Assembly (NCBI GenBank): GCA_958009085.1
Contig: OY253671.1
Coordinates: forward strand, 434,001 to 498,000
Reading direction: 5' to 3'
Length of the DNA stretch: 64,000 nt
Source of the DNA: Protoeuglena noctilucae
Lineage: Eukaryota; Chlorophyta; Pedinophyceae; Marsupiomonadales; Marsupiomonadaceae
The notes under the pieces are model-generated. The model saw only the letters and a list, made by a program, of their open reading frames with translations, did not search any database and was not told the origin of the DNA. The translations under genes were made by a program, and so were the position numbers. Positions 21,854 through 36,239 of this stretch are shown here, one piece after another. Within the stretch, counting starts at the first letter, position 1. Each line of letters begins with the position of its first letter.

Positions 21854-24544
21854 TCAGGCCGTGACCTCGCACGTCTCGGTACGGTGCTCCTCCCGGGTCT
21901 CTTTCTTTTCCACCCGGAAACCCCGGATGCGCACCTCCTCTGGCTGGGACTGGTCCGTCGACGAGACGGGCACGAGCTCCCACCCCGCATTCTGCACGTT
22001 GAGGCCCCGAAGCGTCACGTGCGCGCCGGGTGCCGCCTCGACCACCAGCCCACCGCTGACCGCCAGGCCCTGCGAAAGAAGCAAAGCGACTCGCGAGGTT
22101 GGCCGGCAGAGCAAGGGTGCGGGGCACGGCGCCGACTGCGACGATTGGTGCGGCAGCGTGGGGCCCAGCGTGTGTTGCGCACCCGGATGTCGATCCGCCC
22201 TTCGAGGGATACGACCGCCTTGGGCGCAAGGACCAGCGACTGCATGCGGGACTGTAGCTGCGCCATGGTGATGGCAAAGGAGGGGCTCCAGGTGACCATG
22301 GGGTAGAGGGACGAGGGGATGCCGTTGAACTCGGCTTGCGAGGGCTCGGGGACCACGGCGGCACCCACCAGCTGCAACAGCTGCGAGGATGGGCGAGAAA
22401 AGGGCAGTGTGTCAGGCAGCCTTGGCACAGCACGCAGCTAGGGGAGCATTTGGCCTGTCACAGCCACGCACAGCAGCCGGTGCTGGCCCAAACATGGCCC
22501 AGGCGGCACCGAGATCCCAAGCGGAGGGCCCCGCCTCACTTCTGCTCTGGGAAGTGCCGCAAAGACTCACCCGGCAGTTGCGCTCGTACACCTCCAGCTC
22601 GCTGCTGGTGGCGGAGTGCGTGGGGTTGCCGGACTTGGCTTTGGCCAGGGCCTCATCGGGAGAGTTCTTCACTGGCGAATAGGCCAGCCACACGGGAAGC
22701 ACGGTGAAGCCCACGCGCGCGGCGCTGGGGAAGGACTGCGGGTGGGGATGAAAGGCAGTGGCTGATGCAGGAAGACTGCGGGTGGTGCTACGGGGTGGCG
22801 GGGAATTGGAAAACTGCGGTGGCGCTGCGAGGCAATGGCTGACCGAGGAGCACTGTAGGCAGCACTCTGAGGCCGATGGGCGATGGCTGCCCGGGTCAGG
22901 CCCCCCAGCCTTAACCGCGCACCTTGGGCAGGTCCTGCATCATGCACTCGAGCCTCGTGCTCTTCTTGAACTCGGTGCGGGTGTCGTCCTTGTACTTCGG
23001 GTTCACGAACTCCGAGATGACACCGCCCGTCGCGTGCAGCGTCTCCGCGTACCGAGGCAGCGCCACGATCAGCTCGTTGATGTTGCCGGGGAAGGGCGAG
23101 AAGCCCGTCGACGGGTCGTTCACGTCGCCCTCCGGGAACGCGGAGGACGCCCTGCGAAGGCTCAAAGGGCACAAGGTCGGCATGCAGACGACTCTGCCCC
23201 AGGTACATGGTCGGCATACGGCCCTTGCCCACTCACATGCCCCACAGCTGCCGTGACCCGACCCCTTCCTGCGCTGCGCACCTGAGCATGGGGTCCAGCT
23301 GGTTGTACTCGACGTTCACCGTGACCGCCTGCTTGCCCGAGGACGCGTCGGTGGGCTCGAGGCGGGCGATGGCGCCGATGGCCTCCTTGGCTTTCCGGTT
23401 CACGGCGATGGACATCATGTCAAAGCCCTGGGACGCCGAGACCGCCAGAGCCGGGAGGATGCCGTTGAATGCGGTCGGGTTCGTGTCTTGGAAGAAACAC
23501 ACCCACTTGCGCCCCTCCCGCAGCCATTGGTCGGCGAGGCCCGAGGTGTGCAGCAGCCCGTGCACGTCGCCGTGCCCGTGCGGCTTGGTCTCGACCTTGT
23601 AAGGGCCCGCGAGGCTCAGGTGCGCCTCGGAGTCCGTCAGGCACGCCACCTTCTCCTGCTTGATGAATGTGACCTGGCCGTCCGCGAGGCCGAAGTTGTT
23701 GTGCTGCTTGAAGAGCTCCTCCGTGCGGGCGTGCGTGTCGTCTGACGTCATGATGGCGAGCGGGATGGGCCGCTTGTCGCCCTGGATGGCCAGCAGCCAC
23801 TCGGCGTAGTACTGCATGAACGACTTGCCCGTCACGCTCTCCACCGGGAGCGCGATCTTGATCCCAGAGTAGCCCAGTCGCTCACCCAGCCCCCCCGCGA
23901 CCAGCACAAACGCCGACTCCTGCAATCCAAGCGTCGCATGCGGGTCAGCGAACACAGCGGCGATGACCCGAATCTCAGGCTGCCGTGCGTAGTGCCGCGG
24001 TGCCGCACCTGGGCCTCAGCCACGCCCGCCTGCTCCATCTGCCAAAAGTCCGGGCTGCTCGGGTCCAGGCGCACGCCCTCGGGGACTTTGGGGACGTAGC
24101 CATCTAACGGATTGGTACCAGCCTTGGAATCCGCCAGCAGAGATCGCGCGTTGGCCACGTAGCGGAGGAGCCCGCCTGGATAGCTCTTGTCCAGGTGCAC
24201 GAGCTGGTTCACCACTGCGGCGAGGGCGATGCGGATGACGTCAGCTGCAGTATGTTTCAATCCGAGAATCACCGCGATCAGCATTAAGGAAAAGGCCATC
24301 GGCTGCGTCTACGCGCGCGAGGGAGCGCCCTTGACTTTTGCGCACGGGCTCTCCTCGGAGAGCGGGGGCATCACGCGCGGGCACTCGACGTCCGCGCACG
24401 CTCACTCTGCACTTTCTTGTCGTCATCCTGGCCCTTGGGTGGCCATTTCTCGAAGAGATGGCCCTGCCCATGGTCCGCAAGCGCCTGAAGCAAGCGGCCC
24501 TGCTCCCCGTCGAACAAAGCCCCGTTCCCGTTCGCGTCCCACAT
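21854..24544 (-). CDS. USP: UDP-sugar pyrophosphorylase (USP)
   Basis: The enzyme makes UDP-sugars from UTP and various sugar-1-phosphates, including salvaged glucuronate, galactose and pentoses. Seven exons (24544-24406, 24214-24009, 23919-23282, 23151-22923, 22735-22571, 22380-22183, 22069-21854) give 596 aa; the plant enzyme is about 614 aa. Signatures: HLFEKWPP near the N-terminus, the nucleotide-binding loop [43 protein letters not shown] (sugar binding), [18 protein letters not shown], and [10 protein letters not shown]. The C-terminal [10 protein letters not shown] also matches plant USP. No transit peptide is evident, so a cytosolic place is likely. Confidence 0.96.
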
Positions 24545-24889
24545 ATCTCTGCGATCGGAGGTCACGTAAAGCCGAATGGCACGACGCAAGCGAGAGGGGC
24601 GTGTCCTGGGCGCCTCGACTAGCGCTCACCCTCGAGATCGCCCCTTCGTGAGCGGTTCGCAGGGATTCCGCGCTCAAGTCACCCTCGTCGTCGCAACCTC
24701 GTTCAAACGCGGCGATGTGACCGTCCAGAGGGCGTCGCCGACCCATTTGGGTGTTCGATAGGCAGGTCAAACCTCGGGGCTTTCCCCACCCCACAAAGAA
24801 TAGCGCAGGAATACGGACCGTGAAACAGAAACCGTGCTGCTTCATGGCAGTGCCGCGCAAAGGGCGGGCACACTCACGCCGAGGCATCC
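24545..24889. other. intergenic, between FCF1 and USP
   Basis: These 345 bp lie between the FCF1 stop and the USP start, both on the minus strand, and must contain the FCF1 3' end and the USP promoter. No motif is assigned. Confidence 0.4.
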
Positions 24890-26030
24890 TCATTGCCGCG
24901 GGGCGCCGCCCATGGTGGCCTCGGGCAGGCGCTCGATGGTGTACTTGTGCGACTGGATGTACATGATGGGCACGCCAGGGATCTTCCGAATACGACGCCT
25001 GCGAGCGACAAGCGCTATTAGTGTCTCCCCACAGAGTTGCTAGCAGGCGGTCGCCGGAGCGGCGCATCTCGTCCAAGCGTCCACCTGAGGTCCTTGTCGC
25101 ACGTGGCCACGATGTAGCACTTGTGCTGCGTGACCCGATCCACGAGGCAGTCGTCGGCGTACGTGCCCTTGTGCGCGCACGGGATGCGCTCGAACCGCGG
25201 GTCCTTCGCAATCTTCAGCGCCACCCGGTACTTCTGCCCCAGCTTCTCCAACTCGGCCAGCACTGCGTACAGCGACGAAAGGGCGGTTCATGCGGCTGGG
25301 CGACTGGAAGGGACGCGGTCGCAGGCACCTGCACGCGGGCGCAGCTCACCGCAATCCGTGATGCACGGGGTGCACTTGGCGTACAGGCATTCCATCATCC
25401 CCTGCACGAGGTCGATCTTGTTCTTGATGCTGCGAGCAAGGCCGCGGCGGCAGTGAGGGGCGCTGCACCTTGCGAGGCCTCCCTACCTCTCTACGTGCAG
25501 GGCCTGGCGCGACAGCGAGAAAAAGACGGCCGCACACCTGAAATTGATGAAATTCGTGTCTACCAAAACCATGTATGGGGGTCCGAGAGCTGTGTTGTAT
25601 CGGAAGAACAGCGCGCTGGACGCCTTCTCCACGTGACGAACCCCTGCACGCGGCACCGACGACGCTAACAGGGTCATGAGACTGCAGCGGCATTGCTGAA
25701 GTGCAAAGGCGACAGCTGGGGGCCACGCACCTTTCTTCTCCTCCTTCTTCTTCCCGTTTTGCTGGCCAACCCCATCGGGCTTGAGCTGCTCCTTCCGGAC
25801 CTGCACGCCGCATGTGGACTGAGTTTGCCGCTTCAAGCAGGACAAACGCGACCATGTCTACCCTATGGCAGCGTCCATACGGTTGATAGACGACGAAACA
25901 GCCCGTGGCGCCTGCAGCAAGAGAGGCACGCACGGCTGATGCAGCCATGGCGTCGCCTAACCTTGAGCTCCTTCACGCTCAGCATCCTCTTAACCTCCGC
26001 GAATTTGCGCGTCTTCTTGGCCTTCCCCAT
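24890..26030 (-). CDS. FCF1: rRNA-processing PIN-domain protein FCF1/UTP24
   Basis: FCF1 (Utp24) is the PIN-domain nuclease of the nucleolar small-subunit processome and cuts pre-rRNA early in 18S maturation. Six exons (26030-25962, 25800-25731, 25664-25538, 25429-25350, 25262-25085, 24998-24890) give 210 aa (human 198). It begins [16 protein letters not shown], as in the family, and has a Lys-rich linker. The PIN acidic residues are kept in [15 protein letters not shown] and [21 protein letters not shown] and [10 protein letters not shown] also match strongly. The gene is divergent from UTP6, another processome subunit. Confidence 0.97.
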
Positions 26031-26459
26031 GAGACGGGCCCCTGCACGTGCTGCGGGCCGGCGGCCGAAGACAACACCCGCTGCACCGGACTCCAGTTAG
26101 CAGGCCGAAGCTGAGTTTCGCACACAGCAGACATTGCTGCCGAAAAGAAGGCGCTAACGGACGTGGTGGCCTCGGCGGCGGCTGGGTGCCTTGCCCCACC
26201 GACGCGTCGCTGAACGGGAGGGCAGCGCGCACGCTAAACCGCTAGGGGGCTTACCTGACAGTGGCATTATTGTCGCGAGAAAGCGATTTAGAGAGTCAAC
26301 AGGCTGTCCCGTCCGCACAGGAGCGCTGCCACTGCACGCCACGTTGGCGGCCGCAAGCGGCAACTGTGGCTCGGGGGAGTGACTAGCAGCGCCGCGGTCG
26401 CCGGCATCTGCGTACTTCTGGCTGTCCCTGTCGGGACTTGTGCATAGCGTCGGGGATAG
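26031..26459. promoter_or_regulatory. divergent promoter region, FCF1 / UTP6
   Basis: The start codons of FCF1 (minus) and UTP6 (plus) are separated by 429 bp. Both products belong to the small-subunit processome, so shared control from this region is plausible. I did not recognise a specific motif. Confidence 0.5.
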
Positions 26460-29179
26460 ATGGCGGACACGGTCAGGTGGGCCACGCCGCGCACAGGCAG
26501 ACTTCACGCTCCCCCCGCGCCGCCTGGCCACGCCGGCCCGCGCTGGTGTGCTCTCGACATCGTATCTGCTCATGCGCAGGTATCTAATGGAGGAGATGGT
26601 CCCGGAACTCGAGGACTTGGAGGTGCGGGGCTACTTCAACCGCGACGAGCTCAAGCAGATTGTCAAGCGGCGCACCGACTTCGAGTACGCGCTCAAGCGC
26701 CGCGCGGCTCTCAAGCAGGACTTCTTGCGCTACGCGGAGTACGAAATGAAGCTTGAGGACCTGCGGCGCATGCGCCGCGCCTCCCGGGGCATTCAGGGCA
26801 AGAAGACGCTCGCCGATTTCGCCATCGTCCGGAGGTGCGCCGCTTGCGATACTGCGCTGCCATGCTTGCATGAACCGTCGCGTACATGCCCTGTGATTCG
26901 CATCTGCTTTGGCTCGCAGAGTCCACTTCATCTACGAGCGTGCCACGCGGAAGTTCCGAGGGGATATGACCCTTTGGATGCAGTGGCTCAAGGTGAGAGA
27001 CGATGGCAAGCGAATGTACGTGCTGTAATGTCTCACATCCTTCCTTCGCTCTTAACTACCGTGCCCACTTGTTTCTGCAGTTCTGCCGCAAGTGCGCGTC
27101 GAACAAGCAGACGTCCAAGACCCTGACCAAGGCCCTGCAGCTGCACCCCAAAGTCCCGGGCCTGTGGGCCTACGCTGCGGCATGGGAGTTTGAGAGCAAC
27201 AAGAACCCCCAGGTGTGAGGGACGTGTCGATGCTGGCCGACAAGCCAAGCAGAAACGCTGGCGTTACGCTGCGGGGTGCCGTGGAGCGCGGCACTGCGTC
27301 TGCCATGCGTCTCACACTCCACGCTGGTGACAGCCACGAGGCTAGGGTAACCCTTGCCGTCCGTCTGCCCTGCACCTCGCAGGCGGCCCGGGCGTTGATG
27401 CAGCAGGGCCTACGTGTGTGCCAGGACTCCCCGCTCCTCTGGGCCGAGTATTTCCGCTTCGAGCTCCTGTACGCACACAAGCTGCGCGTGCGGCGCAAGG
27501 TCCTCGGGCTGGCTGGCCCGGAGGACGCGCCCCTGGACGCCAGCGATGAGACTGAGGTGCGTGCTTTGCTTGGGAGATCGGAAGCTTTCGCAGCCGCAGA
27601 GCCTTTGTCGCCGTTTGCACCGTGTGACTTACAACATGAGTGCTTTCGTGCTCGTCTTGCTCGCAGGCTGCGGCCAGGGCGGTGCTGGAGGGTGCGGTGG
27701 CGGCGGTGGTGCTGAAGAACGCCTTTGCGGCGTTACCCGCCTCGGTGGAGCTGCGGCGGGGTCTGCTCGGGTCCCTGAGGCTGTTCGACTTCTCCGGGAC
27801 GGCGGCCCTGCGGGAGACCATCCTGTCGAATCTGCGAGAGATGGCCCGGAGCGACGAGGAGGCTGCGGACCTGCTGGCGAGGGAGGTGTTCCAAGGCACA
27901 GATTTGACCGGGGACCAGATGGGCACGCTCGCGGAGAGCCTGGCTGAGTTCGAGGATGCGTACCGGGCCCTGCCCTCTGGCGTCATGGCTGGGAAGTTCT
28001 CACGCTTCCTTGTTGAGGTCGCGCAGGCGAGACGCGGGGGCATGTCACGCGCATATGCACGCGACCGCTGATTGGTGTCCTGGGTGGGCGGGCCGGCGCT
28101 GCCGTGCTCCCCATACGCTCTGCTGGGTGCCTTGTTGCCAGACCGTTGCCCCGGGTGAGCGTGCCTAGCGCTGCCGTTTCCCTCATGTGCTCTGCATGGT
28201 AATCCGCAGGCTGCGAGGGAGGCGGCCAATGCGAGCGCTCTGGCCCTCGTCGATCGACACCTGGAAAGCCTCTTTGAGGACGAGCTGGGCCGGGTGCGAC
28301 GCGAGCGCGACACGGTCGGGGCTGGCAGCGGGGCAGCCAGTGGCGGGGCCAGTGTGGCAGCATCCAGCGAGGCGTTCGTCGTACGCGTGTCGTTCCTCGC
28401 GGCAAAGGGCGACGGGGCGGGGGCGCTGCGGGCAGCGGAGGCGGCGTCGGGCGCAGACCCAGCGAGCGGTGCGCTGTGGCAGACGCGGTTGGCTTTGCAC
28501 GCGTCCCAGCACGGCGCCGGCGACGCGACCACGAGGGACGCCATCCTCCAGGCGCTCGATGGGCCCGCGGGTGCCGACCCTGCCCTGTGGCTGTGCGCCC
28601 TGCGCCTGGCGGCCAGCGGCGGTCACGGCATCGACTTCCTTCGCCCGCACCTGGTGCGCCGGGTGGCCCTGGGCACGCAGCTGGGCGGGGTCCCGGACTT
28701 TGGCCCCGTGGTCCGAGCGGCAGTGGACGTCGGTGAGTCGCCCAGGCCCGATAGCAGCGGCGACCTCTCTGAGATGTTATCTGCGCCTTGGCTGAGTCTC
28801 GACGTGCCAAGCGTGACGCGCCCTCCGCCTGCCATCCGCAGCGGTGGGCCACAGCGGTGCCGAGGCGGGGCTGGCCCTAGCCCAAGAGCTCCTGAGGCTT
28901 CCCAAGCCGGGCGCGGACCTTTTCCGCCGCGTCATTGCGCTCGAGACAGCGCGAGCCCTGGCGGAGGACGCACCCGGCAGGACCGCGATGGACCGCGTGT
29001 GGCGCGCGTGCGATGCGGCGCTCGAGCACTACGGCCAGCAGGACGCGGGGCTCTGGGCGAGCTACCACCGCCTGTGCGCCGCGCACGACCCCGCCAAGGC
29101 TGGGCAGGTGCACTGGCGTGCTGTCAAGGCTCTGGATGACCCCGACGACTTCGCGGCCTTCTGTGCCGCACAGCAGTGA
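26460..29179 (+). CDS. UTP6: U3 snoRNP / SSU processome protein UTP6 (HAT repeats)
   Basis: This is a scaffold subunit of the nucleolar small-subunit processome. Eight exons (26460-26476, 26580-26834, 26920-26992, 27081-27212, 27383-27556, 27667-28026, 28210-28732, 28842-29179) give 623 aa (human UTP6 597). The N-terminal block (MEEMVPELEDLEVRGYFN, DFEYALKRR, KQDFLRYAEYE) matches the UTP6 N-terminal domain. HAT repeats follow (VHFIYERATRKF, WMQWLKFCRK, LHPKVPGLWAYAA, ARALMQQGLRVC...LWAEYFRFEL). The 28027-28209 intron is GC-AG. The first exon is only 17 nt. The 3' end faces the FtsHi gene. Confidence 0.93.
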
Positions 29180-29426
29180 AGCTGTCACTGGCGCGTCACT
29201 GGCGCGGGGTTGTTGTCCTAGTGGTGGAAGCTGAGAGGTTCGCGCGTGCAGGCCATTTAGGCCCTTGGCCTCGCTGCGACTCGGCAGTTCTGCCCCAACT
29301 AGGCGCTGCTTAAGGTCTCTGGTATTTCATGCGTATCTTGAAGCGGGCAGCGCTTTGCAGAGCCTGCCGAGCGTCCCGCAACTCTTGCAAGCTCCCTCAG
29401 CTCCATCACAGCCACCGCACTCTTCG

Positions 29427-32400
29427 TCACATGAACACCTCCATGCGGTCGACCTCGTCCATTTTCTTGAGGTCCGTGGCGTCCGCCCGCGCCCTGACGA
29501 CCTCCAGCACCTCGTCGCCCGTCAGAGTGCCCTGCATCATGAGTGCCTCCTCCAGAGCCTCCAGCGCAGCGCGGTTGCGCGACAAGAGCTCCCGGACCTG
29601 CGTTGAAAGCACCGCTTAGCTGAGCTCACACACAGCCGAGCGGCTCTGTTGCGAGCGCCATCGGCTGGGCAGGCGGCGGGTGGCAGGCGGCGTGTCGTAC
29701 CCCACCATCTGGTCTCGTCAACCTGGATGGCTTGGCATCAGGTACATCATCTCATCTCCGCCCACCACTCGCCTGCTTGTACGTCTCGTCGAGGATGCGG
29801 CCCATGGCGCGGTCGGCGCGGTTGTGCGTGTCCATTGTCATGGTGGGCGACACCTCGAGAATCAGCTGCCTGTCTCCCTGGTGCAGCGGGGCCGCCAGGG
29901 GCAGCGTGCCCACCAGCGCATCACCCTCCATGGCCTGCAAGCGGGGTCAGCCAGCCGCTATGCACCACACAACAGCCCACGAACCCACAGTGTACATGCT
30001 CACAGTGCAGTTCGAACTGTCTATATCTCGAAGAAGAAGCGCGGCACGGACCTCCGCGACCACGAGCTTGGTGGCGATGTCGCGTGCCTTGCACAGCCGC
30101 CCGTGGTTGATCGTAGAGAGGTTCTCTGCCCCATAGATGAGGTCCTCCGCGGCACGTCCTGGGTCGAAAGCAAGAGGAGCAGGCCGTGGCTTCATTAACA
30201 AAGCAAAGCGGCGGAGAAGGGTGAGTACCTGCGCTGCTGAGGCTTGCAATCGCAGTCAGGACAGGACCGAGCACGGGGTGGCAGGTGACGGTGACTGGAG
30301 CGTGGCAAGCAGGGAGCAAACGCTGGTCATCGTCGTGTGTGCGTGGTGACAAGTGTGTGTGGCAGTCTCTCGCAGCCATGGCCCGGGGACCACAGCAGGC
30401 TCCACGCCGCTCGGCACCACGAATGGGCCGAGGGCGCGAGGCCCGTCATGCCAGGGACTGCCGCCCAGGGCTCGCCGCGGCGCCCAGTCGCGGCGGCCGG
30501 CAGGACGCCGGCCAGTGCGGGTGGGCAGCGGCGGGCCCGGTCGCTCTCCCAGGGGTGTAACGGCGTGCCCGGCACAGGAGAGCCAGGCACCCTGACTTAT
30601 CCCTGGCGTCACGCATGCCTCGGTGCTCCCGCAGCCGGACCCGCCCTTCTCAGCAAACGACTCACCCGCCAGCTCGACCATCATCTGCTCCCTCAGGTAC
30701 CGCCGCGTCCACATGCGCGTCAGCTCCCGCGCCTCGTCCACTGCCAGCGTCGTGTGACCCAGGGGGAACTTCTCGCGAGGGACGACCGTGCACTTCTCCA
30801 CAGGCTCAATCGCAGGCATGAGGCTCGCCACCAGCGCGGTGGCCGCCTCCTGCACGCCCAGCCGGCGGCGCTGAGACAGGCTGCGTAAAACGAGACACCG
30901 GGCATCTGCTCAGACACCAAGGCACCCCATGTGACGCCGTCACATGGCAAAGTCAGTGAAATGCAGAGAGACGAGTTCATCACAGCGTACGGCTGCGGCC
31001 CAGTGTCTGGGTGGCGGTGGGGCAGGGCACGGTGGGGCGTGACCTGGCCACCTTGCTGCAGTCGGCAGCGCACCTCTGGATGGGCCGGGGTGCCCCGAGC
31101 CGCTCGTAGTCGAGGGCATCGAACATGTCCGCCTGCGTGATGACCTCCCTGCCGGCGCGCGCGGCCAGGATAGCGGCCATGTTGATGAGGTTGGCGATCA
31201 TCGCCCCCGAGAACTGCTGCGTCACAAAGGCCAGCTCCCGCAGGTCCAGGCCCTCGTGGGGCTTGCCGCGGAGGTGCACGTTGAAAATCTCGATGCGGCC
31301 CTCGAAGTCCGGGCGGTCCACGAAGATGATCCGATCGAAGCGGCCGGGGCTGCAGGGCGCGTTTCGGAGGTGCGGTCATGCGTGGCACTCAACAAAGCGA
31401 GGCGAGGGCAGTGCATGGCGTGGCGCGCCCGAATGTCATTAGATCAAAAGCTTAAAGCCAACACGGCTGACAGCCAGAGCCAGAGCCAGCCCCACCAGCT
31501 GGTGTCGTGACATGCAAGCGGCGGCGGGCGTCACCGGATGAGGGCGGGGTCGAGGACGTCCTTGCGGTTGGTGGCGGCCATGACGATGACGTCCGACTGG
31601 GAGTCGAACCCGTCCATGCACGACAGCATCTGGTTCAGCGTCTGGTCTCGCTCGTCGTTGCCCTTGGCCCCGCCACGCACGCGGCCCACCGCGTCAATCT
31701 GCGAGAACGCGATTACCAAGACCCCGGTCTCTCCACCATCCCATGCTGCGGCACCCCCGCGAGGTGCACTAAAGCGCCGCTGGGCATGTGGAGCCACCCG
31801 CGCCCGGTCCTCGCCTCATCGATGAAGACGATGCAGGGCGCGAGCTTCTTGGCCGTATTGAAGAGGTCGCGTACGCGCGAGGCGCCCACGCCGACGAACA
31901 TCTCGACGAACTCGGAGGCGTTGACGCAGAGGAAGTCGACGCCCGCCTCGCCCGCCACCGCCCGCGCCAGGAGGGTCTTCCCCGTGCCGGGAGGGCCGCA
32001 CAGGAGGACGCCGCGGGGGACGCGCGCGCCGGACTTGATGAACTTCTCGGGATTGCGGAAGAAATCCACCACCTGCGGCCACATGAAGCGATTCGCAAGC
32101 TCGCACCCTGGGTCGCATGCGTTGCGAGTGCAGGGGCGCACGCTAGGTCGCAGCCACGGTCCCACGCACCTCCACGACCTCCTCCTTCGCGTCCCCCAGC
32201 CCCGCCACGTCCTCGAAAAGGACCGGCCGGTCGTCGTCCGCGTGCTGCAGCTTGAGCCGCCGGCGCGCGGCCGCCTTGGTCTTGGCCTTGGTCACGCGGG
32301 TCGTGTTCATGCGCCCGAAACGCTTCCCCTTCTCCACGTCGTCCATCTCGCCCTCCTCCTCCCTCCGCCGCGCCGCCCGCTCCTCGGCCGCGTCCCGCTG

Positions 32401-33746
32401 CGCCTTCGCCTTCGCCTCCGTCGCCACGTACGTGCCGCTGCGCCGCGCCTGCATGTCCTTCAGCTCGTCGCTCGGGCCCTTCTCCCTCGCCACCTGCGGG
32501 AGACATACCGGCGCCGTGACGTGACACCTGCGCGGCGCTCGTGAGCCGCAGCAGCCCTGGCCGCCCTCGCCCAGGGACTGGGGCCAGGTCGCCTGCCCTG
32601 CAGCGATTGGCGTCAGACCTGGAAAATGCTCTCGACCTCCTCTCTTGGGATCCGCGCCTCCTCCTCCCGATACAGCGACAGGTGCTTGAGGATGTCGTCC
32701 ACGGTGGTGGTCGGATCCAGCGCCATCTCCTCAATCTCCAAGCGGAACTCCAGGGCCCGCGCTTCCCGGCGCTCCTGGGCGCGCTTCTCGGCGGCTCGCT
32801 TGCGGAGGAGCGCGCGGTCATCCGCGTCGCCCTTGCGCCAGGCCGCGTACTTGGCAGCGGCCAGCACGCCCGCCAGCGCCACGGCCGGGATGGTCTTGGT
32901 GAAGATATCCATCTGGGCTTTGCTCGGGCGCCACGTAGGCGTCGTCATGGAAGGCACGGGCTGCGGGGGCCCAGGACTGCTCGCGTCTGGCCACGCCACC
33001 CTGCCCTCATGCGCCTCCAAAGCAGGGCTGTCGAGACCCTAAGTGAAACAGGCTGTCTAAAAGGCGACTGTCAAGCGCCAAGAGTGGCCGCTCGCCGTGC
33101 TATGCGGACACCGCCCAGCCCTTGCCTGCTCCTTCAGCTTCTGGCCCATGACGCCGTGGGTCTCCATCGCGTAGAAAATGCGCATGGCACCGGCGTGCGT
33201 TGGCACGTACGACTGCTTGAGCGTGCCGTCCTTGTAGATGACGAGGCACGGGCCGTCAATAACGTCCACGTTCGTCTTGGTGTACCAGTAGATGCGCGAG
33301 ACGCGCTCGTGCCGAATGTCGTGCAACAAGGCCCCCATGTCGACCGTCTCCCTGACGACCGGCAGCCCGTACTTTGGCTCGTACAGGAACCTGCGCGGGC
33401 GCGAAGGGTGCACATACGCTCACTCCGGGCGAGGCGCACCCCCGCGACCCGACCGCCGGCGCGGAGGGCCCCCTCACGGTGTCATCTCCCAGTCGTCGCC
33501 TCCCGTCTTCCCCTGCACCGCCTTGAGGGCGTAACCGCGACGCCTAGGAGGCGCGGCACGCCATGCTCGCCCCGCGGGACGGCCCAGGCTCCTCCACCCC
33601 GCGTCCTCCGCCTGGGCAGCAGAGCGTGGCGTCAGGGGATTCATGTGTGTGCAATGAGTCCGCACCGACGATCGCGCGGCGAGACAACGCATCACGCAGC
33701 GAAGAAAAGCGGATGGGGGCGGGCTGTCGTCCTCGGAAAGCGGCAT
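29427..33746 (-). CDS. FtsHi-like inactive AAA protease, plastid
   Basis: This is an AAA+ membrane ATPase of the FtsH family whose protease site is lost, like plant FtsHi proteins that power plastid protein import. Eleven exons: exon 1 ends 33478, then 33390-33126, 32960-32619, 32493-32170, 32072-31815, 31698-31535, 31349-31074, 30880-30666, 30158-30052, 29934-29773, 29597-29427. That gives 850 aa from the ATG at 33746, or 832 aa from 33692. The N-terminus is transit-like; one TM segment is visible ([13 protein letters not shown]). Walker A GPPGTGKT, Walker B IVFIDE, and the second region of homology ([18 protein letters not shown]) are intact. Where active FtsH has HEAGHA, this protein reads VQEAAT, so both zinc-binding His are gone. 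Three introns are GC-AG; one splits the Walker B region (FIDE then IDAVGR). Confidence 0.92.
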
Positions 33747-34157
33747 CGAGGTCGCGAACCAAAGAGCTCCGCCCGACCGACTCGATTTATCAAATTGACC
33801 CCATCAACTCTGATCGCTGTGTCACCTGGCGTCTCCCGCTGCAGCTGGGGAGGCACTCGGCCCTGCCCAGCGCCAATCCCGACATCATCGCATGTCCAGT
33901 GCACCAGTCGAAAGAGCAGTGACGCCGGACGGCAGCGTGCACGCCAAAAGCAGTCAGCTTCGGCCTCTGACATGCCAGGGTATTCAACCCAGCGATCGAT
34001 GGCGCTGCCACCAACCCCTGCAGCACGATTGGTCAGTCCCGTCAAGCAGGGGACGCGCCGGCGGGCCCAGGGTGTCCGACCGCACCGAGGTGGGGTGCCA
34101 CAGCGCGATCCGGGCCGTGCCGCGCCAGGCAGCCCGCTGTCGCAAACTGCAGCCCCT
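33747..34157. other. intergenic, no gene seen
   Basis: These 411 bp lie between the TEX9-like stop and the FtsHi start (both on the minus strand). The stretch around 33780-33960 is less GC-rich than its surroundings. It should contain the FtsHi promoter. No motif is assigned. Confidence 0.4.
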
Positions 34158-35794
<1,637 letters not shown>

Positions 35795-36239
35795 GCCCGA
35801 CGATGCGCAGCCAGGAAAGGTCTGGGCTCAGGATTTGCGGCGAAAGCCACGCGGCATGCAAGTTCAAACTTTGGGGACGCGCGAACGCGTCAGCAGAGAA
35901 CCCAGGGCTGAACCACGGGACGCTTATTCGCGGAGCAGGAGGCGGCGGGATCAGCACGCGCTGCCAGGAGCCGTCCGGCTGCTGTCGGGGCCGGGGCGTC
36001 GCAGGAAACCGCCAGCTCCCGCGAGCCGCAGATGATGTTGACGCCATCCAGCTGTCCTGCAAATCATTCGCAGCGTTTTGCGCCCATCGCGGACCTCGTG
36101 AGCTGCGCGGCCCCCGTCACGGCGCTTCCCCGCCTTGCCAGCAGCTGATACGCCGCGCCTCGTGTCTTGCACACCCCTTCCTCGGCCGCGCCAGAGTACA
36201 CCGCGAGTTCAGGCGGGCTGACGGGTGGTGGGGGCCGCG
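35795..36239. promoter_or_regulatory. divergent promoter region, TEX9 / NC2-alpha
   Basis: These 445 bp separate two start codons pointing away from each other. There is no convincing gene between them. No motif is assigned. Confidence 0.4.
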
